NCBI RefSeq assembly: GCF_018729255.1
Contig: NZ_CP076061.1
Span: forward strand, 558,001-622,000
Reading direction: 5' to 3'
Length of the DNA stretch: 64,000 nt
Source: Cupriavidus sp. EM10
Lineage (GTDB): Bacteria > Pseudomonadota > Gammaproteobacteria > Burkholderiales > Burkholderiaceae
Part shown: positions 1 to 9,014 of the stretch, piece after piece
Layout of the letters: each line of letters opens with the position of its first letter
Numbering within the stretch: the first letter of the stretch is position 1
Notes under the pieces: generated by a model
The model's database searches: none
Told to the model about the DNA's origin: nothing
Seen by the model: the letters and a program-made list of their open reading frames with translations, nothing else
Position numbers and translations under genes: made by a program

Positions 1-459
1 CATCGCGCTGTCGGCGGTGGCCTGCTTGAGCAGGTCCTTCATCAGCGCCAGGCGCTCGGCGCGCTCGGGCGAATCGGGCTGCGCCGCGTAGGCGCGCTGC
101 TGCGTGATCTCGATGCGCGTGCGCAGGATATGGCCGGTCAGGTCCTGGCCCTGCACGGCCATCATGCGTTCGAGCATCTTCTCGGCGTCGTCCAGGCGGC
201 CGCTGCGCGCGTACTGTTCGGCCAGCACGCTCATGAAGCTCGTATCGTTGGGCGCCACGCGCGACCAGGCTTCCAGATAGGCCACGGTCAGGCCATCGAC
301 GGTACGGCCCTGGCCAAGCAGGCGCTCGCGCAGCGTTTCGCGCGGGAACATCAGCGCCAGGCCCACCCCCACCATCGCGGTAAAGGTCAGAACCAGCGCC
401 GGCGGCAACAGCCGCTCGCGCTCAGGCGCCGCAGCGGACTTCGACTTGTTGCTGGACAT
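1..459 (-). CDS. pelB: PelB, N-terminal part (runs off window start)
   Basis: First 153 codons of a protein placed directly after pelA. PelB is known as the inner-membrane-anchored, TPR-rich periplasmic scaffold and outer-membrane porin that exports Pel polysaccharide. Seen here: a short polar and basic N-terminus, one hydrophobic segment at about residues 20-38 (ALVLTFTAMVGVGLALM), then Ala/Leu-rich helical sequence such as DDAEKMLERMMAV that fits TPR helices. The ATG at 459 lies inside the end of pelA (38-nt overlap), so translation is probably coupled. The beta-barrel would lie outside the window. The call rests on gene order plus membrane anchor and TPR-like pattern, since no barrel can be seen. 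Confidence 0.72.
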   Translation of the reverse strand, partial: MSSNKSKSAAAPERERLLPPALVLTFTAMVGVGLALMFPRETLRERLLGQGRTVDGLTVAYLEAWSRVAPNDTSFMSVLAEQYARSGRLDDAEKMLERMMAVQGQDLTGHILRTRIEITQQRAYAAQPDSPERAERLALMKDLLKQATADSAM

Positions 460-3426
460 GGATCGGATCATTCACCGCAGGGGTATCGAAACGCAGCGTG
501 TTGTTCTCGCGCACGCCACGGGCGGGCTTGCCATCGATCGTCACGCTGCACTGGCCGGCGTTGGCAAGCCGGAAGAACGGCTTGTAGTAGCCGGAGAATG
601 CGAAGCGGGTGGTGCCGCCGTCGCGGCGCCAGTCGCGCACCAGGCCGTTGGCCTCGGGCAGTTCGGGCACCGTCCGCGACGACGCCTGCACGAAGCTGAA
701 GCGCGCATTGCCGCCGTCCAGGTGCACATAGACGCCGCCGCCGGGTGCCGGCGACGAGCCGGCCACGCCAGTGGCCGTCGCCACGTCTGGCACGCCGGCA
801 CCGGTCCAGCGCAGGTTGCGCAGGTTGCCGTCGCCGCGCACGATCCACGCGCCGCTGGCTGCCGCGCCATCGGTGCCATCGCCCAGTTCCCGCGCCACGG
901 CCATGCCTTGCCAGTCCAGCACCTTGAGCACGTAGTCGGTGGAGTGCATCGGCAGCAGGTTCTGCGTCAGCACGTAGTCGTACACCTTGCGCAGCGCCTT
1001 CAGCGACGCCGCCTTGGTGCCGGCGTAGCTGTGGTAGTAGATGTTCACGGCCTTGAAGCGGTACGGCTTCTCGGTCATCTCCCAGGTCTCGATCACGCGC
1101 TCGAAGCCGTAGTACGGACCGCGCCACAGGTTCGTGTAGACGTTCTCGTTCTGGTTGGTCGCGAACACCTGGAACGTGTGGTCGGCCTTGTGGATGCCCA
1201 GCGGCGCGATGGCCGTCCAGGTGGGGTTGCTGCGCGTGATCAGCGTGTCGCCCCCGTTCATGTTCAGCACGCCGGCGGCATCCGTCAGCTTGATGGCTTC
1301 CGGCGGGGCCTGGCAGTCGCCGGGCCACAGCAGCATCTTCACCGGCTTGTTCGGCGACAGTACCTTGTTGATGTAGTCGATGGAGCCGCCGATCTCGCGG
1401 TTCAGGTCCATCTTGTAGCCGGGAATCGCCAGGTGGAATTCCTCGTCACCCTCGGTGACCTTGGCGTCGCTGGGCTGGCCCGGGACGGTGCGCCCCCATT
1501 CGAACGGATGCGAATAGGTGTGGCTGGCCACCTCTACATAGGGCTGCGCAAAGATCTTGCGCGCGATGGGCTCCAGTTCGGCGGTCAGTTTCGGGTACAT
1601 GCCCGTCTTGCCGACTTCGCCCTCGATCACCGACATGGTCATCGGCAGGCGATAGCGGTCGAAGATTTCCCGGAACAGCACCTCGCCGGAGAAGCCGCCG
1701 CCGGGGATCTCGGCCTTCGAGGCAAACCCGTCGCCGTCGATATGGATCGTCAGCAGGCGGCGCCCGCTCTCCGTGGTGGTGTCGGGTACCGGCATCTGGC
1801 GCAGGCGCAGGGCCTCGCGCAGGAAGTCGAGCGGCTGCACGATCCAGCGGTCCTGGTCGCTCGAGGAATTCTGGCGGATCGCGTAGTTCTGGCGCACGGC
1901 GTAGGGGCCGGACACGTAGCCGCCCCATTTGGTAATGGCGGCGGCGTCGTAGGTCACCGTGCCGGCGCGCAGGCGCAGCAGCGAGCGCGTGCCGGCGGCA
2001 CCATCCTCCACTTGCACGGCCACCGCCTCGGATGCATCGGGCGCCACGGGCTGCTCGAAACCCATCATCTTGTCCTGCGACACGATCTGCACCGGGCCCG
2101 CCAGGCGCCCCTTCACGGTCTTCAGGCCCAGCGTCCGCAGCAGCGGACTGCTTGCGGGCATGCCGAATCCGTTCATGAACGCCACCGGAATGCCCTGCTC
2201 GGCCAGCTGTTGCAGCCAGGGCTGGTAGCGGCCGGCATTGCGCGAGAAGTAACCATTGGACCAGACCACCACGCCCGCGTAGCGGTCGGGCGTGATCTCG
2301 GGCAGCGGGTCGCGCGTCTCGGCGAAGTCGACCCGATAGCCCAGGTAGTTCAGCGGCATCGACACGAAACGCACGCCTTCGCTGTTGTCGATCGACACGC
2401 CCGGCTGGCTTTCCTGCAGCACCAGCACGCGGCGCGGCATCACCTCGATCCGGCCCGTGCCCACCGTCTGCAGGCCCGAATCGGTCACGTACGGCGTGAT
2501 GCCCTGCGCGCCGATGCGGCGGGCGGTATCGCGCTGGCAGGTGCGATCGGCCGGCGGGCAGTAGTCGATCGAGATGACCGGCAGCTTGTACTGGTCGCGG
2601 ATGATGCGGGCCTGGTTCAGCAGCCAGTCGCGGTCCTGCTGGCTGACCTCGGTGTAGGCGCGCTGCGCCTGGTTCCAGCCCCGGAACAGCGATTCGAACA
2701 CCACGCCATAGGCCAGCGAATACGTCTGCGGCAGGATCTCGAAGCCACGGTTGAACAGCAGCTTCGCGTCCGGATAGCGGGCCTTGATGGCCTGGATCAC
2801 GCGCACCATGCCGGCTTCCTGCCGGGCGCGCTCGGCGTCGGTCCTGGCCACCAGGTGGTACGAATCCATCGTGTCGATGAAAAGCCCCGGTAGCCGCGAT
2901 CCCACAGCGGTGCGATGACCTTGTCGACGTAGAACGCGGGCCAGCCTTCGGCGGCCTGGTCAACCACCCGGGCATTCCACGCGTCGTTGCTGCCGGTCAG
3001 CCATGCCTTGGGGATGTCGTTGAAGTAGGCGCGGCTGGGCAGCACCTCGCCCAGGCTCACGTAGGCGAACCAGGCGGTATTGGGCGTCTTTGCCTTGCGC
3101 GGGTCGAAGCCGCTGTCGGGCTCGACCACGGCCACGTCGAACGCCTGCAGCAGATCGACGGGCGGCGTGCTGCCATAGTGGAAGGCCACATTGGGGGCGG
3201 CGGGGGCGCTGGCGGCCTGGGACACCTGGGGCACCTGGACCGGCTGGGCAGCCTGGGCCAGCGCGTCGGCCGACGGCGTCAGCGCGCCCAGCACGACGGC
3301 GCCTGCCGATGCCACGACGGCCACGGCCAGCATCGCGTGACGGCAAACCCTCGCCACGGCGCGGCGCGGCGCATCGTGGCCAACCTCATGGAAAAGTCCC
3401 CGGATTAAACGCTGCAATGGCTTCAC
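422..3426 (-). pseudogene. pelA: PelA, Pel polysaccharide hydrolase/deacetylase (one-base frameshift)
   Basis: PelA trims and de-N-acetylates Pel polysaccharide in the periplasm. The N-terminal piece (about residues 1-182) has a signal-anchor-like hydrophobic stretch followed by VAFHYGSTPP and VVEPDSGFDP, typical of the polygalactosaminidase-like hydrolase domain. The rest continues with a flavodoxin-like middle region and a CE4-type deacetylase with IHIDGDG (about residue 562) and SHTYSHP (about 636), the Asp/His metal-binding motifs. The two pieces lie in different frames. Adding one A to the run at 2880-2883 restores GYRGFFIDTMDSY. Restored length is about 1001 aa, close to known PelA (about 950). 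All downstream motifs are intact, so a sequencing error is more likely than a dead gene. Its 3' end overlaps pelB. Confidence 0.88.
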
Positions 3427-4119
3427 TCGTTGTTGTCCGCTTTTTCTTTGTTGGTATAGCGTGCGGGCGCTACTGCGCGCCCCGACGCATCCCCGTCGTA
3501 CGACGCACGCCCCGCATTATGCCGTCGACCCCATCAAACTAGTGTTTTTACTAATTCCACGGGCAGGTCGGATGCTAGGCCATTCGCCGGACCGAGATTG
3601 TCAAAATTGTGCCGACGCCGTGGTGACATACCACCGACACAGGCGCGTGTCACCCTGCCCGGTTTTGGCACGGCATGGACCTGCATGAAACGGAAGACGC
3701 GGCAGGAAGACGGCCGGCATTGTGCCGGCGACGGGTACCCGAGGGCCCGTGCCTCATGGACTAGTTTTGCATTGACATCTGATACCCGTTCTCGGAACTG
3801 GCGCCGAAGCGCGCCTGGATTTTCCCGGCGCGCTTCGGCAGCGGCCACCGGTTTTTCGTTATGACGCGCATTGTCACGGCATCATCCATTGGTAGCCATA
3901 GTCCATATGGAGTAGCGTTGGCGGAACGATTTTGTGGCATACATGACAGCGTGGCGCCGCTGGGGATACCGCAGCGCAGAACTGTCGGTACCACAGATAC
4001 GGAAATGCGTGTTCTACCATCAGGCCATTCAGGCTGATGTCAGACAAACGCTCAAATGATCTAGAAATCGCTAATATCTGCTGTTCGCATGCCGAAATAC
4101 CGTTAGGGGCATAGTCTGA
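3427..4119. other. Intergenic region upstream of pelA and cspA, no supported gene
   Basis: About 700 nt between the divergent pelA and cspA genes. Short open frames exist on both strands but show neither recognisable protein sequence nor ribosome-binding sites. The region is locally richer in A/T than its neighbours and must hold the pel promoter. A small inverted repeat (TAGT-N6-ACTA) lies near 3540-3556. I see no clear sigma-70 promoter for pelA. Confidence 0.5.
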
Positions 4120-4147
4120 TTGACACGCGAGAAAAAACCGTCAGAAT
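4120..4147 (+). promoter_or_regulatory. Candidate sigma-70 promoter of cspA, with about 100-nt 5' leader
   Basis: TTGACA (4120-4125), a 16-nt spacer and CAGAAT (4142-4147) precede the cold-shock gene. Transcription would begin near 4154, giving a leader of about 100 nt, as is usual for cold-shock genes whose leader RNA is temperature-sensitive. Within the leader GCATGT (near 4154) can pair with ACATGC (near 4206) to enclose a long-range stem. Confidence 0.45.
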
Positions 4148-4255
4148 GACTGCTCGCATGTGCACCGGCCTGTAGCGTTATGGCTCCGGTTCGTTGTGGG
4201 CAACATGCTTGGTCGGGCAATCACGCTCATTTGAAATTCAAGGTTGGATAGAAAT

Positions 4256-4459
4256 ATGGAAACCGGTACCGTTAAGTGGTTCAACGACGCCAAGGGCTTC
4301 GGCTTCATTACCCCGGACGCAGGCGGCAACGACCTGTTCGCGCATTTCTCGGCGATTGAAGGCAATGGCTTCAAGTCGCTGAAGGAAGGCCAGAAGGTCC
4401 GCTACGTGAAGGCGATGGGCCAGAAGGGCGAACAGGCCACGAAGATCCAGGCCGTCTAA
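4256..4459 (+). CDS. cspA: Cold-shock protein, CspA family
   Basis: A 67-residue single OB-fold RNA/DNA chaperone. The sequence [18 protein letters not shown] contains the RNP1-type motif KGFGFI, and DLFAHFSAI carries the RNP2-type motif, so both nucleic-acid-binding patches are present. Family members melt RNA secondary structure in cold shock or during growth. The gene stands alone, with a long untranslated leader before it and a strong terminator 33 nt after its stop. Start chosen at 4256 because family members begin directly with M-x-x-G-T-V-K-W. Confidence 0.97.
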   Translation: METGTVKWFNDAKGFGFITPDAGGNDLFAHFSAIEGNGFKSLKEGQKVRYVKAMGQKGEQATKIQAV

Positions 4460-4492
4460 GCCTGAATGGCCGGGCCATTTATCTGGCCTGGG

Positions 4493-4520
4493 AAAGCCCC
4501 GCTTCGGCGGGGCTTTCTGC
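4493..4520 (+). terminator. Intrinsic terminator after cspA
   Basis: A perfect 10-bp stem AAAGCCCCGC / GCGGGGCTTT (4493-4502 and 4507-4516) closes a TTCG tetraloop and is followed by a T-rich tail. Confidence 0.9.
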
Positions 4521-4585
4521 TTTTATGCCGGCCGATAATGTATTGCCTTGCTGACGTTTCGACCGGTTGGTCGATTAATAGGCAA

Positions 4586-5125
4586 ATGGCATGGACGATC
4601 GGGATTGCGACTGTCGCGCTATTTATAGCCGCAACAAATATCGTGCATGCCGAATCGCTGCACAACTTTGGCAACGATCCATTCATGCGTGTTTCAAGCG
4701 CCGTGGCGGATTGCCCCGAGCCGGCCGGACCGAGGGTTTCCGAGGAGGAATGGAAACGCGAGGCGCACCACCGCATCGAGGAAGGCAACCACTGTTATGC
4801 AGAAGGGCGCTGCCGGCTGGCCAACGCGTACCAGTACGACCGGGAAATCGCCGAATCGCTGCAACGGCGGCTGGACGATCTGCGCCGCAGGCTGCCTGCC
4901 TGGCAACACAGTTCGTTATGGATCATGGTGCGCGGACGCTGGCTGACCGTGCAAGGCTGCGTGGCCCCAGGTTTCGATCGGGCGAAATTCATGGCGGCGA
5001 TGCGCGAAATACCGGATGTCGAGAAGGTGGTCGACCAAACCACGGCCACGCCGGCAAGTGGCGTACCGTACGCGCGATATCAGGTGAAAAGCGCCGCATC
5101 AGCCGCAAATGCCCCGAATCAATGA
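4586..5125 (+). CDS. Exported BON-like domain protein
   Basis: A 179-residue protein when started at 4586, the ATG that opens directly onto a signal peptide (MAWTIGIATVALFIAATNIVHA, cleavage after VHA). The mature part has a Cys-containing, helix-rich segment (NHCYAEGRC) and a C-terminal stretch of about residues 100-155 (VRGRWLTVQGCV, EIPDVEKVVDQT) with the beta-alpha-beta rhythm of BON domains, which in the OsmY family bind membrane surfaces. Longer in-frame starts lack a signal peptide. It sits between the cspA terminator and the hpnD promoter and looks monocistronic. Periplasmic location is likely; function unknown. Confidence 0.7.
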   Translation: MAWTIGIATVALFIAATNIVHAESLHNFGNDPFMRVSSAVADCPEPAGPRVSEEEWKREAHHRIEEGNHCYAEGRCRLANAYQYDREIAESLQRRLDDLRRRLPAWQHSSLWIMVRGRWLTVQGCVAPGFDRAKFMAAMREIPDVEKVVDQTTATPASGVPYARYQVKSAASAANAPNQ

Positions 5126-5128
5126 TGT

Positions 5129-5137
5129 TGCTATAAT
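5129..5137 (+). promoter_or_regulatory. Extended -10 promoter element for the hopanoid operon
   Basis: TGCTATAAT is an exact extended -10 (TG-N-TATAAT) beginning 4 nt after the stop of the BON-like gene. No -35 consensus stands 17 nt upstream, which is common for extended -10 promoters. The start point would lie near 5144, about 70 nt before hpnD. Confidence 0.6.
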
Positions 5138-5213
5138 CGCCCGACCCTGAAAACCCCGTAACCAGGCGGCTTCCGATGAGAACCGCCTGTTATCTAGCGT
5201 GCCGAGGAAACCC

Positions 5214-6062
5214 GTGGCCGGTACTGAAATCGCAACGCCTGGCGCCCCGCTCGCCGGACCCGCCGTGTCTTCCGGTAGCTCGTTCCATACCGCCATGCGC
5301 ATCCTGCCGCCGTCGCAGCGGCAGGCCATGTTCGAGATCTACGCGTTCTGCCGCGCCGTCGACGACATTGCCGATGGCGATACGCAGCACGCCGACCGCC
5401 TGGCCGCACTGGAAGACTGGCGCGCGGACATCGCCGCCTGCTACGCGGGCAACGCGCCCGCCGCGCTGCGCTCGCTCGACGAGCAGATCAAGGCCTTCAA
5501 CCTGCAGCAACAGGATTTTGGCGCCGTTATCGACGGCATGATCATGGACGTCGTGAGCACGATCGTGGCACCCGACGCCGCCACGCTGGACCTGTATTGC
5601 GACCGCGTGGCCAGTGCCGTGGGCCGTCTGGCGGTGCGCGTGTTCGGCCTGGAAGAACAGCCGGGCATCGAACTGGCTCATCACCTGGGCCGCGCGCTGC
5701 AACTGACCAATATCCTGCGCGACCTGGACGAGGATGCCGAGATCGGCCGGCTCTACCTGCCCGCCGAGGCCCTGGCCGCCGCCGGCATCCCGGCCGGCAC
5801 GCCGCGCGCCGTGATCGACCATCCGGCCATCGACACGGTCTGCCGCGGCATTGCACGCGACGCCCAGGCGCACTACGACGCATCGGCCGCCATCATGGCG
5901 CGCTGCCCGTCGCGCGTGGTGCGCTCGCCGCGCATCATGTACGAGGTCTATCACGAGATCCTGACGCGCCTGCTGGCCCGAGGCTGGCTGGCCCCGCGCA
6001 CGCGGGTGCGCGTCAACAAGGCCAAGCTTGCCTGGATCGTGCTGCGGCATGCCATTGCGTGA
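5214..6062 (+). CDS. hpnD: HpnD, presqualene diphosphate synthase
   Basis: Joins two farnesyl diphosphates to presqualene diphosphate, the first committed step of HpnCDE squalene synthesis. The protein (282 aa) has both Asp-rich prenyltransferase motifs: FCRAVDDIAD (about residues 45-55) and NILRDLDEDAEIGRLYLP (about 165-182), the latter typical of HpnD rather than HpnC. The GTG at 5214 is chosen over the GTG at 5199 because GAGGA lies 5-6 nt upstream of it. It is the first gene of a tight operon with shc and hpnG. hpnC and hpnE are not in this window and must lie elsewhere if the pathway is complete. Confidence 0.93.
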   Translation: MAGTEIATPGAPLAGPAVSSGSSFHTAMRILPPSQRQAMFEIYAFCRAVDDIADGDTQHADRLAALEDWRADIAACYAGNAPAALRSLDEQIKAFNLQQQDFGAVIDGMIMDVVSTIVAPDAATLDLYCDRVASAVGRLAVRVFGLEEQPGIELAHHLGRALQLTNILRDLDEDAEIGRLYLPAEALAAAGIPAGTPRAVIDHPAIDTVCRGIARDAQAHYDASAAIMARCPSRVVRSPRIMYEVYHEILTRLLARGWLAPRTRVRVNKAKLAWIVLRHAIA

Positions 6063-6136
6063 CCCTGCGTTTTTTGCCGATGTGATGCGAGCGGCCATGG
6101 CCGCCGCATCGCCATGAGAGAAGTGCCCCCGAATCG

Positions 6137-8137
6137 ATGAACCAGGCTGCAACGATCACCCGCCCGCAAGACGACGTGCTGAACCGGCGCGCCGTCGGGG
6201 CGTCCCTGCCCGATCCGCTGGACGACGGCATCGCGCACGCCGTGGATGCGCTGCTGTCGCAGCAGCAGGACGACGGCCACTGGGTCTACGAACTCGAAGC
6301 CGATGCCACCATTCCGGCCGAGTACATCCTGATGGTGCATTACCTGGGCGAGGCGCCCGACCTGGCGCTCGAAGGCAAGATCGCCACGTATCTGCGCCGC
6401 ATCCAGAATGCCGACGGCGGCTGGCCGCTGTTCCATGCGGGCGCATCGGACGTCAGCGCCAGCGTAAAGGCGTACTTCGCCCTGAAAATGGCCGGCGACG
6501 ACCCCGAAGCCGACCACATGCGTCGCGCGCGCAGCCGCATCCACGCGATGGGCGGGGCGGAGGAAAGCAACGTGTTCACGCGCACGCTGCTGGCGCTGTA
6601 CGGCGTGATGCCGTGGCGGGCCGTGCCAATGATGCCCGTGGAAATCATGCTGCTGCCCGAGTGGTTTCCGTTCCATCTGTCGAAGGTCTCGTACTGGGCG
6701 CGCACGGTCGTCGTGCCGTTGCTGGTGCTGAACAGCCTGCGGCCGCAGGCGCGCAATCCGCGCCGGATCGGCATCGACGAACTGTTCGTGCGGCCGCGCC
6801 AGGCCATGGGCCTGCCGCGACGCGCGCCGCACCAGAGTCCGCTGTGGGTGGGCGTGTTCCGCGCGCTGGACGCCGTGGTGCGCGTGGCCGAGCCGCTGTT
6901 TCCGCGCAGCATGCGCCAGCGGGCCATCGAGCGCGCCCGGAAGTTCACGGTCGAACGCCTCAATGGCGAGGATGGCCTGGGCGCCATCTTCCCGGCCATG
7001 GTCAATTCGGTGCTGATGCTCGACGTGCTGGGCGTGCCGGCCGACGACCCGGACCGTGCCATCGCGCGCAAGTCCATCGACAAGCTGTTGGTGGTGCGCG
7101 ACGACGAGGCCTACTGCCAGCCATGCCTGTCGCCGGTGTGGGACACCTCCCTGGCGGCGCACGCGCTGCTGGAAGTGGGCGAGCCGCGCGCGATTGCCGC
7201 GGCGTCACGCGGGCTGGACTGGCTGGTGCCACTGCAGGAGCTTGAGCTGCGCGGCGACTGGACCGTGCGCCGCCCGGACGTGCGGCCCGGCGGCTGGGCC
7301 TTCCAGTACAACAATGCGCACTATCCCGACGTGGACGACACCGCCGTGGTGGCCGCGGCGATGGACCGCGCCGAGCGCGGCGACTGTTCGAATCGGTACA
7401 CCCCGGCCATTGCCCGCGCCTGCGAGTGGGTCATCGGCATGCAGAGCAGCAACGGCGGCTGGGGGGCGTTCGAACCAGAGAACACGCACCTCTACCTGAA
7501 CAATATCCCGTTCGCCGACCACGGCGCGCTGCTGGACCCGCCTACCACGGACGTGTCGGCACGCTGCCTGGCGATGCTGTGCCAGCTCGGCCAGATGCCA
7601 GCCAACAGCGAACCGGCGGCCCGCGCGCTGCGCTACGTGCTGGACGAACAGGAAGCCGACGGCAGCTGGTTTGGCCGCTGGGGCACCAACTATATATATG
7701 GCACCTGGAGCGCGCTGTGCGGCCTGAACGCGGCCGGCATTGGCGCCGACGCGCCCGAGATGCAACGTGCGGCGCAGTGGCTGGCATCGATCCAGAACGC
7801 CGACGGCGGCTGGGGCGAATCGGGTGACAGCTACAAGCTCGATTACCGCGGCTACGAGCAGGCGCCCAGCACGGCGTCGCAGACCGCCTGGGCCATGCTG
7901 GGCATGATGGCTGCCGGCGCCGGCGATCATCCGGCCGTGGCGCGCGGCGTGCAATACCTGCTGCGCACCCAGGCCAGCCACGGCTTCTGGAACGAGCCGG
8001 AATTCACGGCGGTGGGCTTTCCGCGCGTGTTCTACCTGCGCTACCACGGTTATGCGCGCTTTTTCCCGCTCTGGGCGCTGGCGCGCTTCCGCAACCTGTT
8101 GCGCGACGGCAATCACGCCGTGGCCTGGGGACTGTGA
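6137..8137 (+). CDS. shc: Squalene-hopene cyclase
   Basis: Cyclises squalene to hopene/hopanol at the membrane surface. The 666-residue length is normal for the family. The catalytic acid motif DVDDTA lies at about residue 398. Several QW repeats are visible, for example QNADGGW (two copies), QSSNGGWGAFE and QEADGSWFGRWG, together with the C-terminal motif TAVGFPRVFYLRYHGY. It overlaps the start of hpnG (GTGA), so the two are translationally coupled. Products would be membrane-ordering hopanoids. Confidence 0.97.
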   Translation: MNQAATITRPQDDVLNRRAVGASLPDPLDDGIAHAVDALLSQQQDDGHWVYELEADATIPAEYILMVHYLGEAPDLALEGKIATYLRRIQNADGGWPLFHAGASDVSASVKAYFALKMAGDDPEADHMRRARSRIHAMGGAEESNVFTRTLLALYGVMPWRAVPMMPVEIMLLPEWFPFHLSKVSYWARTVVVPLLVLNSLRPQARNPRRIGIDELFVRPRQAMGLPRRAPHQSPLWVGVFRALDAVVRVAEPLFPRSMRQRAIERARKFTVERLNGEDGLGAIFPAMVNSVLMLDVLGVPADDPDRAIARKSIDKLLVVRDDEAYCQPCLSPVWDTSLAAHALLEVGEPRAIAAASRGLDWLVPLQELELRGDWTVRRPDVRPGGWAFQYNNAHYPDVDDTAVVAAAMDRAERGDCSNRYTPAIARACEWVIGMQSSNGGWGAFEPENTHLYLNNIPFADHGALLDPPTTDVSARCLAMLCQLGQMPANSEPAARALRYVLDEQEADGSWFGRWGTNYIYGTWSALCGLNAAGIGADAPEMQRAAQWLASIQNADGGWGESGDSYKLDYRGYEQAPSTASQTAWAMLGMMAAGAGDHPAVARGVQYLLRTQASHGFWNEPEFTAVGFPRVFYLRYHGYARFFPLWALARFRNLLRDGNHAVAWGL

Positions 8138-8829
8138 ACGCCGTGGCAGCCCCGCAGTCGCCCGTGCTGGTGGTCTGCGGGATGGACTTCGAAGCCCGCA
8201 TCGCGGCCAGCCCCGATGTGGAAACGCTGTACGGCCAGCGCGGCGTGATGCTGGCGCGGGCGCTGGACATCCGGCTGATGCAGGGCTGCGCCGGCGTGAT
8301 CAGCTTCGGCGTGGCCGGTGGGCTCGACGCCACGCTGCCGCCGGGTGCCGTCATCGTCGCAAGCGCCGTGCGCGGCGGTCAGACGTCGTACAGCACATCG
8401 CCCTATTGGACCGCCGCATTGCGGCGCGCCCTGCCCCACGCCGAAAGCGGTCTGCTGGCCGGCTCCGACACCCCGGTGCTGACCGTGGCCGACAAGACCG
8501 CGCTGCACGACGCGCACGGCGCGCTGGCTGTCGACATGGAATCGCATATCGCCGCCCGCGCCGCCCAGACGCACGGCATCCCGTTTGCCGCGCTGCGCGT
8601 GGTGATCGACCCGGCCGACCGCGCGGTGCCGCCCCTGGCATTTGCCGGCATGGCCGACGACGGCAGCACCGACGTCGGCGCCGTCATCCTCGGTTTGCTC
8701 AAGGCCCCGCACCAGCTCGGCGGATTGCTGCGGCTGGGGCGCGATGCGTCGCTGGCCAGGAAAGCGCTGGCGGCGGCGCGTAGCGCCGTCGGCGCCGATT
8801 TCGCATTTCCCGCACTCGCCGCCGCCTGA
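8134..8829 (+). CDS. hpnG: HpnG, hopanoid-associated nucleoside phosphorylase
   Basis: HpnG removes adenine from adenosylhopane to give a phosphoribosylhopane intermediate on the way to bacteriohopanetetrol. The 231-aa protein has the nucleoside-phosphorylase fold signature: an N-terminal VVCGMDFEARIA, glycine-rich SFGVAGGLD (about residues 51-59) and the ribose-binding VDMESH (about 131-136). The GTG start overlaps the shc stop by 4 nt. It is the last gene of the operon and is followed by a strong hairpin at 8858-8890. HpnH, which makes adenosylhopane, is not in the window. Confidence 0.9.
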   Translation: MNAVAAPQSPVLVVCGMDFEARIAASPDVETLYGQRGVMLARALDIRLMQGCAGVISFGVAGGLDATLPPGAVIVASAVRGGQTSYSTSPYWTAALRRALPHAESGLLAGSDTPVLTVADKTALHDAHGALAVDMESHIAARAAQTHGIPFAALRVVIDPADRAVPPLAFAGMADDGSTDVGAVILGLLKAPHQLGGLLRLGRDASLARKALAAARSAVGADFAFPALAAA

Positions 8830-8857
8830 CGCGGCGCGCCCGTCTGTTCCCTCTCCC

Positions 8858-8890
8858 CGCCCTTCTCCCGCGACCAGCGGGAGAAGGGCG
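8858..8890. repeat. Perfect 14-bp hairpin of the C/T-G/A palindromic repeat family
   Basis: CGCCCTTCTCCCGC and its exact complement flank the loop GACCA (8858-8890). The core resembles the longer intergenic repeats near 12071, 26801, 31049 and 43161. It may also act as a transcription stop after hpnG, although no T-tract follows. Confidence 0.7.
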
Positions 8891-8919
8891 CACGCCCGCG
8901 CCCTGCTCCGATCCCCGAC

Positions 8920-8993
8920 TTGACAGCCCTCCCCCATCGCTCCTATTCTCATGATCATTCTTTCTTTAAGATCATCGTTCTATCTTACAGAAC
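8920..8993 (+). promoter_or_regulatory. Promoter with two inverted repeats upstream of the Bug/CoA-transferase operon
   Basis: TTGACA (8920-8925), an 18-nt spacer and TATTCT (8944-8949) form a good sigma-70 promoter. Immediately downstream are two inverted repeats: ATGATC-N13-GATCAT (8951-8975) and GTTCT-N7-AGAAC (8977-8993). Both lie between the -10 and the ATG, a position suited to repressor binding. No regulator gene is adjacent. Confidence 0.55.
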
Positions 8994-9014
8994 ATTAGAA
9001 ACACGGAGACATGC

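Noticed and set aside
446..2893. Long open frame (815 codons) on the plus strand opposite pelA
   Set aside because: His/Arg/Ala/Val-rich composition with no motif; it mirrors the codon bias of pelA, whose motifs are unmistakable.
3461..3994. Several short frames (75-104 codons) upstream of pelA
   Set aside because: No ribosome-binding sites, Arg/Pro-rich products, overlapping one another on both strands.
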